A stretch of DNA of 64,000 nucleotides from Hymenobacter sedentarius. Its GTDB lineage: Bacteria > Bacteroidota > Bacteroidia > Cytophagales > Hymenobacteraceae. The stretch is from the NCBI RefSeq assembly GCF_001507645.1, contig NZ_CP013909.1:4712001-4776000 (forward strand), written 5' to 3'. The notes under the pieces were generated by a model. That model saw only the letters and a program-made list of their open reading frames with translations. It had not been told where the DNA came from and did no database searches. Made by a program: the position numbers and the translations under genes. How positions within the stretch are numbered: the first letter of the stretch is position 1; the number at the start of each line of letters is the position of its first letter. Below, piece by piece: positions 9,282 to 17,831 of the stretch.

Positions 9282-10361
9282 ATGCTCCATCCCCGTTCCT
9301 TCCTGGTGTCCTGGCTGCTGATTGGCTTGCTGGCCAGCGGGTGCTCCTCCAAAGCCCCGGCGCCCGCCCCTACCCCCACCCCACCGCCGACGGGCCCGAC
9401 CACGCCGGCTACCACCTATTCCAACCCACTGCTTTCCTCCGGCCCCGACCCGTGGGTATACCAAAAGGACGGCTTTTATTACTACATGGCCACCACCGGC
9501 AACAACGTGACCCTGCGCAAGACGGCCAAGATGTCGGAGTTGGGCAATGCCCCTGCTACCGTGGTGTGGACGGCCCCCAGCAACGGCGCGAACTCGCACG
9601 ACGTGTGGGCCCCCGAGATGCACTTCCTCGACGGCAAGTGGTATATCTACTTCACGGCCGGCCCCGGCAGCTGCTGCGGCGGCCAGCGCCTGTGGGTACT
9701 GGAAAACACCGCCACCGACCCCACCACGGGCAGCTGGACGGAGAAAGGCCGCATTTTTAGCTCAAGCGAAGATTTCTGGGCCATTGATGGCACCGTGCTC
9801 GAGCAGAACGGCCAGCGCTACCTCATCTGGTCGGGCCACGCCAACGCGAGCACCGAAGAGCAGCGCCTCTACATTTCCAAGATGGCCAACCCCTGGACCC
9901 TCACCGGCCCGCGGGTGGAACTCTCCCGCCCGCAGTACAGCTGGGAACAGCAGGGCGTGCTTCCGGTAAACGAAGGCCCCGAGATTCTGCAGCACGACGG
10001 CAAAACCTTCCTCGTGTACTCGGCCAGCCACTGCACCACCGACGACTACGCCCTCGGCCTGCTGAGCACCACCGCCACCGCCGACCCCCTGGTGCCCACC
10101 GCCTGGACCAAGAGCGCCACGCCCGTTTTTGTAAAGAACCCCACGGCCGGTGCCTACGGCCCCGGCCACAACACCTTCTTCAAGTCGAAGGACGGCCAGC
10201 AGGACTGGCTGCTGTACCACGCCAACAGCCGCCCCGGCCAAGGCTGCAGCAACGACCGCAACCCGCGCATGCAGCCCTTCACCTACCGCGCCGACGGCAC
10301 GCCCGACTTCGGCACGCCCGTGTCCATCGGGGTAGCATTACCGCGCCCGAGCGGCGAATAG
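9282..10361 (+). CDS. GH43 lipoprotein (arabinan-type)
   Basis: A 359-residue GH43 anchored as a lipoprotein. The lipobox LLASGC places the lipidated Cys at 21, followed by a Pro/Thr-rich flexible linker to about residue 45, which is common for surface enzymes. Catalytic set: Asp56 (GPDPW), Asp169 (WAIDGT), Glu231 (VNEGPE). DVWAPEM and AYGPGHNTFFKSKDG match the paralogue at 2821, and both end in PRPSGE. The pair therefore has one periplasmic-type and one lipid-anchored version of nearly the same fold, consistent with stepwise arabinan trimming outside and inside the outer membrane. Subcellular side is inferred, not proven. Confidence 0.88.
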   Translation: MLHPRSFLVSWLLIGLLASGCSSKAPAPAPTPTPPPTGPTTPATTYSNPLLSSGPDPWVYQKDGFYYYMATTGNNVTLRKTAKMSELGNAPATVVWTAPSNGANSHDVWAPEMHFLDGKWYIYFTAGPGSCCGGQRLWVLENTATDPTTGSWTEKGRIFSSSEDFWAIDGTVLEQNGQRYLIWSGHANASTEEQRLYISKMANPWTLTGPRVELSRPQYSWEQQGVLPVNEGPEILQHDGKTFLVYSASHCTTDDYALGLLSTTATADPLVPTAWTKSATPVFVKNPTAGAYGPGHNTFFKSKDGQQDWLLYHANSRPGQGCSNDRNPRMQPFTYRADGTPDFGTPVSIGVALPRPSGE

Positions 10362-10440
10362 CACTGCCCGCCGCGGTGCTCCTTACATTACTACCATTGA
10401 TTAGCCGCTGTGCGCAGCGGTCAACCTTTCATTTGAAGCA

Positions 10441-12078
10441 ATGCTGTTTACTGCTCCCAAAACCAAGTCCCTGCTGCTAATTGGCGGCTTCCTGGCCATT
10501 GCCTGCCAACGAATGCCAACCGGGCCGCAGGCAAAGGACACTGCAACCAAAGAAGTTTCTACTACGGTCCCGGCAGCCGCTGGCGTGGCAAGTACTCCCG
10601 TGGCGCTGGCCAACCCCGTACTGGCCGGCGACTTCCCCGACCCGTCCATTACCAAAATTGGCGATACGTATTGGGCCACCGCCACCACGTCCAACTGGGG
10701 ACCCATATTCCCCTTGCTCACGTCCAAAAACCTAACCGACTGGAAGCTGGTGGGCCACGTGTTTCCGGGCGAGCGGCCGGGTTGGGCTGACTACTATTTC
10801 TGGGCCCCCGAAATCAGCCAGGACGGCGGCAAAACTTACATTTTCTACGCGGCCCACAAGCGGGGTGGCAACCTGGCCGTGGGCGTAGCCAGCGCCGACA
10901 GCCCGGCCGGCCCCTACAAAGACCACGGCCCGCTGGTGGGCGAGCCCGATGGCTCCATCGACGGCTTTCCCATCCGCGACGAGCAAGGCCAGCTCTACCT
11001 CATCTGGAAGGAAGACGGCAACAGCATCAAGCAGCCCACCCCCATCTGGGCCCAACGGCTCAACGACGACCGCACCGCGCTGGTGGGCGAGAAGAAGGAG
11101 CTATTCCGCAACGACGCCAGCACCTGGGAAGGCAACCTCGTGGAAGGCGTTTCGATGGTGCGCCACGATGGCTACTTCTATGCGTTCTACGCCGGCAATG
11201 GCTGCTGCGGCCGCGGCTGCACCTACGCCACCGGCGTAGCTCGCGCCAAAACCCTGCTGGGCCCCTGGGAGAAATACGCCAACAACCCCGTGCTCGTCAA
11301 CAACGACACCTGGAAATGCCCCGGCCACGGCACCGCCGTAGAATACCAAGGCCGCTGGTATATGCTCCACCACGCCTACAACGCCTTGAGCCAGGAATTT
11401 GCCGGCCGCCAAGGCGTGCTCAGCGAGTTTGTGTGGACAACCGCCGGCTGGCCCGAGTTCCGGGGCAAGAGTACACCCATCGCCGCTCCCGCTACCGCCG
11501 CCCGTGCCCAGTCTTTCACCGACGAATTCACTGGCAAAACCCTGCAGCCCTCCTGGCAGTGGCCCGTGGAATTCCGGCCCAATTTCACCGTCACAGGTGG
11601 CCAGCTGCGCCTCACCGCCCGTCCCGACCACAGCGGCGCCGCGCTGGGCCAGTCTACTTCCGCCGCCACCTACACCGCCACCACCACCCTGCTCAACCCC
11701 GGCACCCTGGCCACCGGCAGCAGCGCCGGCCTCGCCGCCCACGGCGACCCCGACAACACCCTGATGCTGGTAGCCAGCGCCGGCAAAGTGCAGCTCATTC
11801 AGCTGGAAAAAGGCCAACCCAAAACCCTGGCCGAAACACCCCTGCCCACCACCAAAGCCCTTCAGCTCCGCCTGCAGGCCCAGCAAGGCAGCCAGTTCAC
11901 CTTCACCTGGAGCGCCGACAACGGCACCACCTGGCAAAAGCTGCCCGCCTCCGGCGCCGCCGTCAACGGTAGCTACCTCCCGCCCTGGGACCGGGGCGTA
12001 CGCGTGGGCGTGGTAGCCCAAGGTGCTGCCTCCACTACCGCGGCATTTGAGCGGTTTGCACTCGACAGCCAGCCGTAA
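10441..12078 (+). CDS. GH43 lipoprotein with C-terminal beta-sandwich domain
   Basis: A 545-residue two-domain lipoprotein. The lipobox LAIAC puts the lipidated Cys at 22. The GH43 propeller covers about residues 55-350, with Asp67 (FPDPS), Asp174 (GSIDGF) and Glu235 (LVEGVS). A cysteine-rich loop (GNGCCGRGC, residues 253-260) is unusual. Residues about 355-545 begin FTDEFTGKTLQPSWQW and form the concanavalin-like sandwich (GH43 C-terminal or DUF1349 type) seen in beta-xylosidase/arabinofuranosidase subfamilies. It is last in the plus-strand run and ends against a bidirectional terminator at 12170. A xylosidase or arabinofuranosidase role is family inference. Confidence 0.87.
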   Translation: MLFTAPKTKSLLLIGGFLAIACQRMPTGPQAKDTATKEVSTTVPAAAGVASTPVALANPVLAGDFPDPSITKIGDTYWATATTSNWGPIFPLLTSKNLTDWKLVGHVFPGERPGWADYYFWAPEISQDGGKTYIFYAAHKRGGNLAVGVASADSPAGPYKDHGPLVGEPDGSIDGFPIRDEQGQLYLIWKEDGNSIKQPTPIWAQRLNDDRTALVGEKKELFRNDASTWEGNLVEGVSMVRHDGYFYAFYAGNGCCGRGCTYATGVARAKTLLGPWEKYANNPVLVNNDTWKCPGHGTAVEYQGRWYMLHHAYNALSQEFAGRQGVLSEFVWTTAGWPEFRGKSTPIAAPATAARAQSFTDEFTGKTLQPSWQWPVEFRPNFTVTGGQLRLTARPDHSGAALGQSTSAATYTATTTLLNPGTLATGSSAGLAAHGDPDNTLMLVASAGKVQLIQLEKGQPKTLAETPLPTTKALQLRLQAQQGSQFTFTWSADNGTTWQKLPASGAAVNGSYLPPWDRGVRVGVVAQGAASTTAAFERFALDSQP

Positions 12079-12169
12079 TTCATTGGCTTGCTTATGAAAA
12101 AAGAGGCTTTTGCAACTAGAAAAGCTGTTACTAATTTATAGTAGTTCGCTTTTATTAAACCCAGTTTAC

Positions 12170-12202
12170 AAAAAAGCCCGTCCAAATTGACGGGCTTTTT
12201 TC
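12170..12202. terminator. Bidirectional rho-independent terminator
   Basis: A run of six A, a GCCCGTC/GACGGGC stem with a six-base loop, and a run of six T. It serves both the GH43 gene on the plus strand and the T9SS gene on the minus strand. A near-identical copy lies at 14187 after the second T9SS gene. Confidence 0.85.
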
Positions 12203-12224
12203 ATTAGAATTACACCGCAAATCC

Positions 12225-13709
12225 TCATTTGATAAGGCTGATGCGGTTAGACTTGGTCGAGCCATTGGCAATCACACGATAGGTGTAGTTACCTGACGGC
12301 AACGATGCACCTTTGAGAATGACCGAACGATTCTCTCCAGCCTTAACTTCATCGTCAAAAAGGGTGGCCACGCGCGCGCCAAGTGAGTTGTACACCTGCA
12401 CCACCACGCGCCCGCTTTTGGGTACGGAGAAATTGATGGTCGCGTCCCGTCCAGTAGGATTAGGGTAAGCCTCAGTCAGAATGTTTTTTTTCAAAGCAAT
12501 TCCTCCTGAACTGGTAGTCGGGCCCGGCGTCTGTCTGGCATTATGGGTAGTATTACCGCAATTAGTCGCAGGGCTGGTACATCCATTAACCGTAACAGTA
12601 ATGCTAAACCCTCCCCCCGCTGCTAAGTTGGCAAAAGCCACCGTTTCAGTAGTAGTGGTAGTTGTAATCGAAGTAGGATTAGTAGGTGACGTAGGCAAGT
12701 TCGGCTGGGTTAGAGTATAGGTCGCATTGGCAATTACCGGGTTAGTAACTGTGACAGTACCCGTTGCTCTGGTACACAGGGTGGGCTCTAGCAACGTCAC
12801 CACTGGTGCTGCTAAGGCATTTGGCTGAGTGATTGTTTCAGATGTTGAAGCTGTGCAACCGGCACCAGCATCGGTAACTGTAAGGGTGTAAGTTCCAGGA
12901 ACTAGGAGGGTAAGGTCTTGGTCATCTGCCTGCCCCGAAGGGATAACGCCACCGTTAGAGGCTACCCAAGCATAGGTATAAGAACCGGATCCACCAGCAA
13001 CAAATGCATCAATAGCACCATCAGCAGCCCCAGAGCAAGATACATTTGTTGGTTCAGAAGTGACGGACAAACCTGTAGCAATTGGTATAAAATCCAAGGT
13101 TCCGCATTTAGGGGCAATTAAGGCAGATGTAAGCGGGCAGGTGCTTTTTGGCGAAGCGTCGGTCCAGGCTAAAAACAGACCGGATAAGTCTAGTGTCTGA
13201 CCACATTTGAAGGTAATTGTACCATTAGAAATACCAACTCCCCCAGCGCCATCAGCATCAATAGTTGGTGTACTGGTTGTACTGATTCCATCAAATGAAT
13301 ATTCCTTTATTTGATTCTTTAGTATTGGACCTTCACAACCTGTAATTGAAGAAGAGTAAACCGTTGTGGAACCCTCTCTGATGGTTATAGTTCCCCAGAA
13401 AGAAAAGCTGGTCCGGGTGGAACTAGTACTATTGTTGATAGCCAGTAACAATGGTTTAGTTATTAGAGCATTAGCGACACAGGGTTCGCATGCCGGCAGA
13501 TCTATCCTAGCACTCACCAGGGATAGGTCCTTGGAAGTACACCTGTCTGCAGAGGGTAATACCACTTGGGCAAAGGAAGTACCAGCCATTAGCAAAAAGG
13601 CCACAAATGTCAAGGCAACCCGCCACGTTGCTTTTTGCAGAGGTGAGGCTAATGCACGAGTACATAGTTTAGCATAGGTAAAATTGGGTGTCTTAAATAT
13701 TGTGTTCAT
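12225..13709 (-). CDS. T9SS type A sorting-domain protein with SprB-like repeat
   Basis: A 494-residue secreted protein. A long N-region precedes a hydrophobic signal ending near residue 48 (LLMAGTSFAQ). The N-terminal passenger is not recognised. Around residues 215-290 a SprB-type repeat is visible (VSCSGAADGAID, then GSGSYTYAW and VPGTYTLTVTDAGAGC). The last 86 residues are a type A T9SS sorting domain: EAYPNPTGRDATINFSVP, then a short strand series and a final basic end (NRISLIK). This tail directs export by the type IX system and is cleaved or attached at the surface. The coding region is more AT-rich than its neighbours. The tail shares 75 of 86 residues with the next gene. Confidence 0.85.
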   Translation of the reverse strand: MNTIFKTPNFTYAKLCTRALASPLQKATWRVALTFVAFLLMAGTSFAQVVLPSADRCTSKDLSLVSARIDLPACEPCVANALITKPLLLAINNSTSSTRTSFSFWGTITIREGSTTVYSSSITGCEGPILKNQIKEYSFDGISTTSTPTIDADGAGGVGISNGTITFKCGQTLDLSGLFLAWTDASPKSTCPLTSALIAPKCGTLDFIPIATGLSVTSEPTNVSCSGAADGAIDAFVAGGSGSYTYAWVASNGGVIPSGQADDQDLTLLVPGTYTLTVTDAGAGCTASTSETITQPNALAAPVVTLLEPTLCTRATGTVTVTNPVIANATYTLTQPNLPTSPTNPTSITTTTTTETVAFANLAAGGGFSITVTVNGCTSPATNCGNTTHNARQTPGPTTSSGGIALKKNILTEAYPNPTGRDATINFSVPKSGRVVVQVYNSLGARVATLFDDEVKAGENRSVILKGASLPSGNYTYRVIANGSTKSNRISLIK

Positions 13710-13806
13710 GACGTTTAACGGAAAGGGTTTGGCATTCTATTCAAGTCAGGGGTGGCTACTAGCGTAGCAGCAGACCAAGGCCCTTTCGCAGGACTATGGC
13801 ATGGAC

Positions 13807-14085
13807 GGACCAGAAATCGCGGGGCAAAAGCGTCCCGTTCCGCAGCTGCTGTCAGCCAGGGAAAAACCCGTAACGGTAGAAAGGGGGACCTACGGCTATT
13901 TTAGAGCGCGCTCAGGAGCAACGCGTAAGAATACCGGGGTCAAGAGGAGCGAATTGGCGGTTCCGCTGCCATTATTGGCCTATCAACTACACAACCACCC
14001 ATCCAACTGGGCAGTACTCGAGGTCACTATCGCGGCTACCGAGCCTAGGAGATAGGCCGCGAACTCTTATTATAACCTAAGTTAC
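13807..14085 (-). repeat. Leader repeat copy 1, upstream of T9SS gene
   Basis: About 279 bases that align with 17104-17378 at roughly three quarters identity with small indels. It begins about 100 bases before the start codon of the gene at 13709, the same distance as in copy 2. A conserved hairpin sits at 14031-14061. Apparent open frames in it do not keep frame between copies (a one-base indel near 14005), so it looks non-coding. It may be a 5' leader, a structured RNA or an ancient mobile fragment. Confidence 0.6.
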
Positions 14086-14186
14086 ATTAAGCACGAAAAG
14101 TTTGCAATATTTTTCCAATAAATATTTTAATTTTATTTATAAGTCGAACTGCTTTGTTTAATTTACTTGAGCTAGCTTTCTAATAC

Positions 14187-14219
14187 AAAAAAGCCCGTCC
14201 AATTTGGACGGGCTTTTTT
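14187..14219. terminator. Rho-independent terminator after T9SS gene
   Basis: Six A, a 10-bp stem GCCCGTCCAA/TTGGACGGGC around a single-base centre, then six T. On the minus strand it follows the stop of the 14243-17005 gene. It differs from the 12170 copy at a few bases only. Confidence 0.85.
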
Positions 14220-14242
14220 CATTGGTAATACTCCACCCGGCC

Positions 14243-17005
14243 TTATTTGATGAGGCTGATGCGGTTGGACTTGGTCGAGCCGTTGGCAATCACGCGGTAG
14301 GTATAGGTGCCGGATTGCAACGAGGCGCCCTTGAGCGTCACCGACTGGTTTTCCCCGGCCTTTACTTCGCCGTCAAATAGGGTAACTACGTGCGCGCCGA
14401 TGGCATTGTAAACCTCAACCACCACGCGCCCGCTTTTGGGCACGGAGAAGTTGATGGTCGCGTCCCGGCCAGTGGGGTTCGGGTAAGCCTCGGTTTGGAT
14501 GTTCTTGGCCAGTACGCCCACCGGTAGCGAGGGGCTGCTGACCATGTACACCTGGGCAGCGCACGTGTTGGTGCTGGCGCAAGTCGTGGCGCCTGAGAGG
14601 CAACCATTTGCATTGGTAACCGTCAAACTGAAACCGCCTACCCCAACCGCAATATTGGTAATTACCAAGTCATTGCCTGCATTTGATAAAGGATTGGTAA
14701 TGTCCCTTGTCGTTGTGCCTTGCGTTAAATGGTACGTACCCTCGATGGAGCACTTCACCGTGATGGTTGGCGCAGTGTTAGTCCCAGTACAAATGAGGGC
14801 CTCCTGTACCGTTACCACTGGCCTGTAGGGTACTGCGTTCACCGTGACGGTGAGCACGTTGCTGGTGGCCGAGCAGGTCACGCCGTTGAGCGTGCTCGTG
14901 GCGATGCGCTTGAACCAGGTCGTCGCCGTCAGCGCCCCGGGGTCATACGTGGCCGAGGTGGCCCCGCTGATGTCGGCGAAGTCGGTTGCCGTGGCGCTGG
15001 TCGTGCTCGACTGCCACTTGTAGGAGAGCGTGCCGCTGCCAGTGGCTGCCGTCGTCACGGTGAAGGCCGTCGCGTCAACAGGCGAACAGCCCGTGGCGCT
15101 GCCGGCAATCACGCCCGCCGTCACGTCGTTGACCGTGACGGCCAGCACGTTGCTGTTATCCGAGCAGGCCACGTTGTTGAGCGTGCTCGTGGCCACGCGC
15201 CGGAACCAGGTCGTTGCCGTCACGGCCGGCGCGTCATACGTGGCCGAGGTGGCCCCGCTGATGTCGGCGAAGTCGGTTGCCGTGGCGCTGGTCGTGCTCG
15301 ACTGCCACTTGTAGGAGATAGTCCCGCCGCCGCTGCCGGCCGTCGTGCTGGTGAAGGCGTCCGGGTTAAACGGCGTGCACAGCGTGCCCCCGCCGGCAAT
15401 CGCACCCGGGGTGATGGCGTTGGGCGTCACCGTGAGCACGTTGCTGTTATCCGAGCAGGTCACGCCGTTGAGCGTGCTCGTGGCCACGCGCCGGAACCAG
15501 GTCGTTGCCGTCACGGCCGGCGCGTCATACGTGGCCGAGGTGGCCCCGCTGATGTCGGCGAAGTCGGTTGCCGTGGCGCTGGTCGTGCTCGACTGCCACT
15601 TGTAGGAGATAGTCCCGCCGCCGCTGCCGGCCGTCGTGCTGGTGAAGGCGTCCGGGTTAAACGGCGTGCACAGCGTGCCCCCGCCGGCAATCGCACCCGC
15701 CGTCACGTTGTTCACGGTGACATCGTCGGTGCAGGTGCTGGGGGCAAAGTTTGTGGCGGTCGTGACGACCTTAACCTGGTAGGTGCCCGTCGGGCCGCTC
15801 TTGGCCCGCACGTACACGGTGGCCACGTTGCCCGGGGTAATTACGGTAGCATTGGATGCAGAGCTGCTAACGAATTCGCCGTCGCCGGTGATTGACCAGG
15901 TACGCGTCGGGTTGATGGCCGCGCTTGAGCCGGTATAGGTCAAGATGTCGCCAACGCAGGCCGCTGTGTAATCGTTGAGCGTGCACGGCGCTACGAATAC
16001 CGTGATGGAACCCGATTGAATCTGGTTGTCCTGATTGCCCAAGCTGGCACCGTCCAGCTGGTTGAGCTTGAAGTGGTAGGGGCCGCCGCTGATGTTGGAC
16101 GCCCCGGCATTGGGGCCCAGCCACAGGCTCGTGTAAGGTGAGGAGTTGTCGCTGTTGGCCAGGTGACCGCCGGCCAACACCAGCAGGTTGGCAGAGGCGG
16201 AGGTCCAGCTGAGCTTGTACAAGCCGTAGGAGTCTCCGAATTGGTCGGGGGCATCATAGCCCAGGAAGTCGAGCTTGGCGCCCGAAATGGGGTTGTTGGG
16301 TTCGGCGTAGAGTTGGACGCCGCGTTTCACCCCGCCAAAGCCCGGGTAGCTGTCGGCGTCGTACCCATTGACGGCGGTGGCAATTTTGGTGGCGTAGGTT
16401 CCCGCAGCCGGCGCCGCGGCCACGGCCGTGCTAGTGCTTTGAAAGAGGCGGGTAATCATGTCCACGGTGGCTGGGTTGGGGATGCTAGCCCCAGTCACCA
16501 ACGCGAGCCGTTGAGCCGAGGACGTCGGGTCAAAGCCGCTCTTTATCTGTATAGTCCCGGTGATGTTGGTGTAGTCCTTGATGGCCTGGTCGAAGCCCGT
16601 GACAAAGTCATACGCGTTGACCCCGGCTTTGGTGGCCAGGACCTTCAAGGTCATTTCGTGGTAGGTGCCATCCTTCCCGAGGGGCGGCGCCGGATTGGCC
16701 GGAATGTTCACTAGCACCAAGCGCTGCAGTGTGCTGGTGCCTTCGTAATACTGGGAATTGTTCGGAATCAGGGCTCCAGCAATCCACTGTTCTTTGCCGG
16801 GTTCGTTGGCGTACTGCGAAAACGAACTGCCAGACGACGTCGACGTCTTCTGCGCCATAGACCCCGTGCTCAGCAGCAGCAGCCAAGCCAACATGGCGAG
16901 GAGCGAAAATCCGGAACCACGGCTGTTTATTCCCGGCAAATGCATTAGATAATCACGAAATGAAGATTTCCTGTAAGAAAAGGGCGTGTGAAAAAACGGT
17001 TGCAT
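14243..17005 (-). CDS. T9SS type A sorting-domain protein with three Ig-like tandem repeats
   Basis: A 920-residue secreted protein. The ATG at 17005 gives a long N-region; the in-frame ATG at 16945 gives a more usual signal (MHLPGINSRGSGFSLLAMLA) and may be the true start. The N-terminal 350 residues are an unrecognised secreted domain. Three 97-residue Ig-like repeats follow, each with a Cys near the start (LCTPFNPDAF), a central SYKWQSSTTS and a distal VTCSDNSNVL. The first two are almost identical. The last 86 residues form the T9SS type A sorting domain (EAYPNPTGRDATINFSVP to NRISLIK). A cell-surface adhesin or structural role is plausible but not shown. Confidence 0.85.
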   Translation of the reverse strand: MQPFFHTPFSYRKSSFRDYLMHLPGINSRGSGFSLLAMLAWLLLLSTGSMAQKTSTSSGSSFSQYANEPGKEQWIAGALIPNNSQYYEGTSTLQRLVLVNIPANPAPPLGKDGTYHEMTLKVLATKAGVNAYDFVTGFDQAIKDYTNITGTIQIKSGFDPTSSAQRLALVTGASIPNPATVDMITRLFQSTSTAVAAAPAAGTYATKIATAVNGYDADSYPGFGGVKRGVQLYAEPNNPISGAKLDFLGYDAPDQFGDSYGLYKLSWTSASANLLVLAGGHLANSDNSSPYTSLWLGPNAGASNISGGPYHFKLNQLDGASLGNQDNQIQSGSITVFVAPCTLNDYTAACVGDILTYTGSSAAINPTRTWSITGDGEFVSSSASNATVITPGNVATVYVRAKSGPTGTYQVKVVTTATNFAPSTCTDDVTVNNVTAGAIAGGGTLCTPFNPDAFTSTTAGSGGGTISYKWQSSTTSATATDFADISGATSATYDAPAVTATTWFRRVATSTLNGVTCSDNSNVLTVTPNAITPGAIAGGGTLCTPFNPDAFTSTTAGSGGGTISYKWQSSTTSATATDFADISGATSATYDAPAVTATTWFRRVATSTLNNVACSDNSNVLAVTVNDVTAGVIAGSATGCSPVDATAFTVTTAATGSGTLSYKWQSSTTSATATDFADISGATSATYDPGALTATTWFKRIATSTLNGVTCSATSNVLTVTVNAVPYRPVVTVQEALICTGTNTAPTITVKCSIEGTYHLTQGTTTRDITNPLSNAGNDLVITNIAVGVGGFSLTVTNANGCLSGATTCASTNTCAAQVYMVSSPSLPVGVLAKNIQTEAYPNPTGRDATINFSVPKSGRVVVEVYNAIGAHVVTLFDGEVKAGENQSVTLKGASLQSGTYTYRVIANGSTKSNRISLIK
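14834..15706 (-). repeat. Three tandem 291-bp Ig-like coding repeats
   Basis: Units at 15416-15706, 15125-15415 and 14834-15124, each exactly 291 bases (97 codons). Units one and two are nearly identical at the DNA level for most of their length, including silent positions; unit three is more diverged in its first third. The unbroken period indicates recent duplication by unequal exchange or slippage. Confidence 0.92.
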
Positions 17006-17103
17006 AGTGTAATTTTTAAGTTTTGAATCACATATAGCTTGGTCAAAGAGCGCGGCAAGGCCGATGCATACCGGACCACACAGTTGGTGGTCACGGGCAT
17101 TGT

Positions 17104-17378
17104 GGAGCAGAACTCGCGGGGCAAAGACGTCCCGTTCCAGCGCGGAACGCGCTGAAAAAACCCATAATGGTAGAAAGGGGGTGCCTATGGCAATTCTAAA
17201 GCGCGCTCAGGAGGAAAGCGTGAGAATACCGGGGCAGAAGAAGCGAATCGGCGTTGCAGCTGCCATAACTGGCATATCAACTAAACAACCACCCATCACA
17301 TGGGCGGTACGCGAGGTCACGGGCGCGGCTATCGAGCCTAGGAGATAAGCCGCGGGCTTTTGTTATGACCTAAGTTAC
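17104..17378 (-). repeat. Leader repeat copy 2, upstream of T9SS gene
   Basis: About 275 bases aligning with copy 1 at 13807-14085. It begins 99 bases before the start codon at 17005. Conserved blocks include CGCGGGGCAAA, GGTAGAAAGGGG, GAATACCGGGG, ACAACCACCCATC and GAGCCTAGGAGATA. The hairpin at 17324-17354 keeps its pairing against copy 1 (a T-A pair here is T-G there). No gene is supported inside it. Confidence 0.6.
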
Positions 17379-17831
17379 CTTTATATCTTATTTTATCAAA
17401 CTTTTCTAATAATTTTTTTAACATTTTTAATTAAAAACATAAACTAATATTATTAAGGTTATAGTAAACCAATTTAAAAGCTTAAATTCTGAAAACTACT
17501 TTCTGGACAGTAAAGCAAACGCAAGCATTTAATAGGCAATCAGTAAATAGCTCATAAATCAGGCCCACCTACTCTACCATTATCTGGTGCTAATGCTATA
17601 CTAACTCTAGTGCTGTGCTGTCTAGCTGCCTTCAATCAATAATCGGTAATTTTTGATAAGGCGGGCCGCATGATGCAGTGAACGTGTTATTATCACTAAT
17701 ATTTAAAATCCTTGGTATATCATATCATTAGCCCAACTAGCCTGGGAGACAACTATAATAACGCCTCTATCTTGTGTACTGCAGGGCCTCACAAAGTATT
17801 GCCGCATAGCCGAATTGCTTACCTTGGCGAT
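17379..17831. other. AT-rich intergenic stretch
   Basis: About 450 bases of strikingly low GC with poly-T and poly-A tracts between the leader repeat and the permease. No gene, RNA or clear promoter pair could be supported. The change in base composition at 17380 marks the outer edge of the T9SS cassette. Confidence 0.4.

Noticed and set aside
13801..14055. Plus-strand ORF inside leader repeat copy 1 (84 codons) and its counterpart at 17064-17348
   Set aside because: Both end at the same conserved stop, but DNA identity is much higher than protein identity and one-base indels change frame between copies, so they are not a conserved protein.
14834..15706. Regular repeats as a possible CRISPR array
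   Set aside because: The 291-base period, lack of spacers and continuous coding frame exclude CRISPR.
14729..15895. Plus-strand ORF of 388 codons opposite the Ig repeats
   Set aside because: It is an antisense image of the tandem repeats, so its internal repetition is inherited; no start or family.
17180..17260. TPP-riboswitch-like words (GGGGGTGCC and GTGAGAATACC) in leader repeat copy 2
   Set aside because: The 3' half of a TPP riboswitch (CTGATCTGG and TAATxCC) is missing, and copy 1 lacks the GGGGTGCC word. The strand is also antisense to the T9SS gene.
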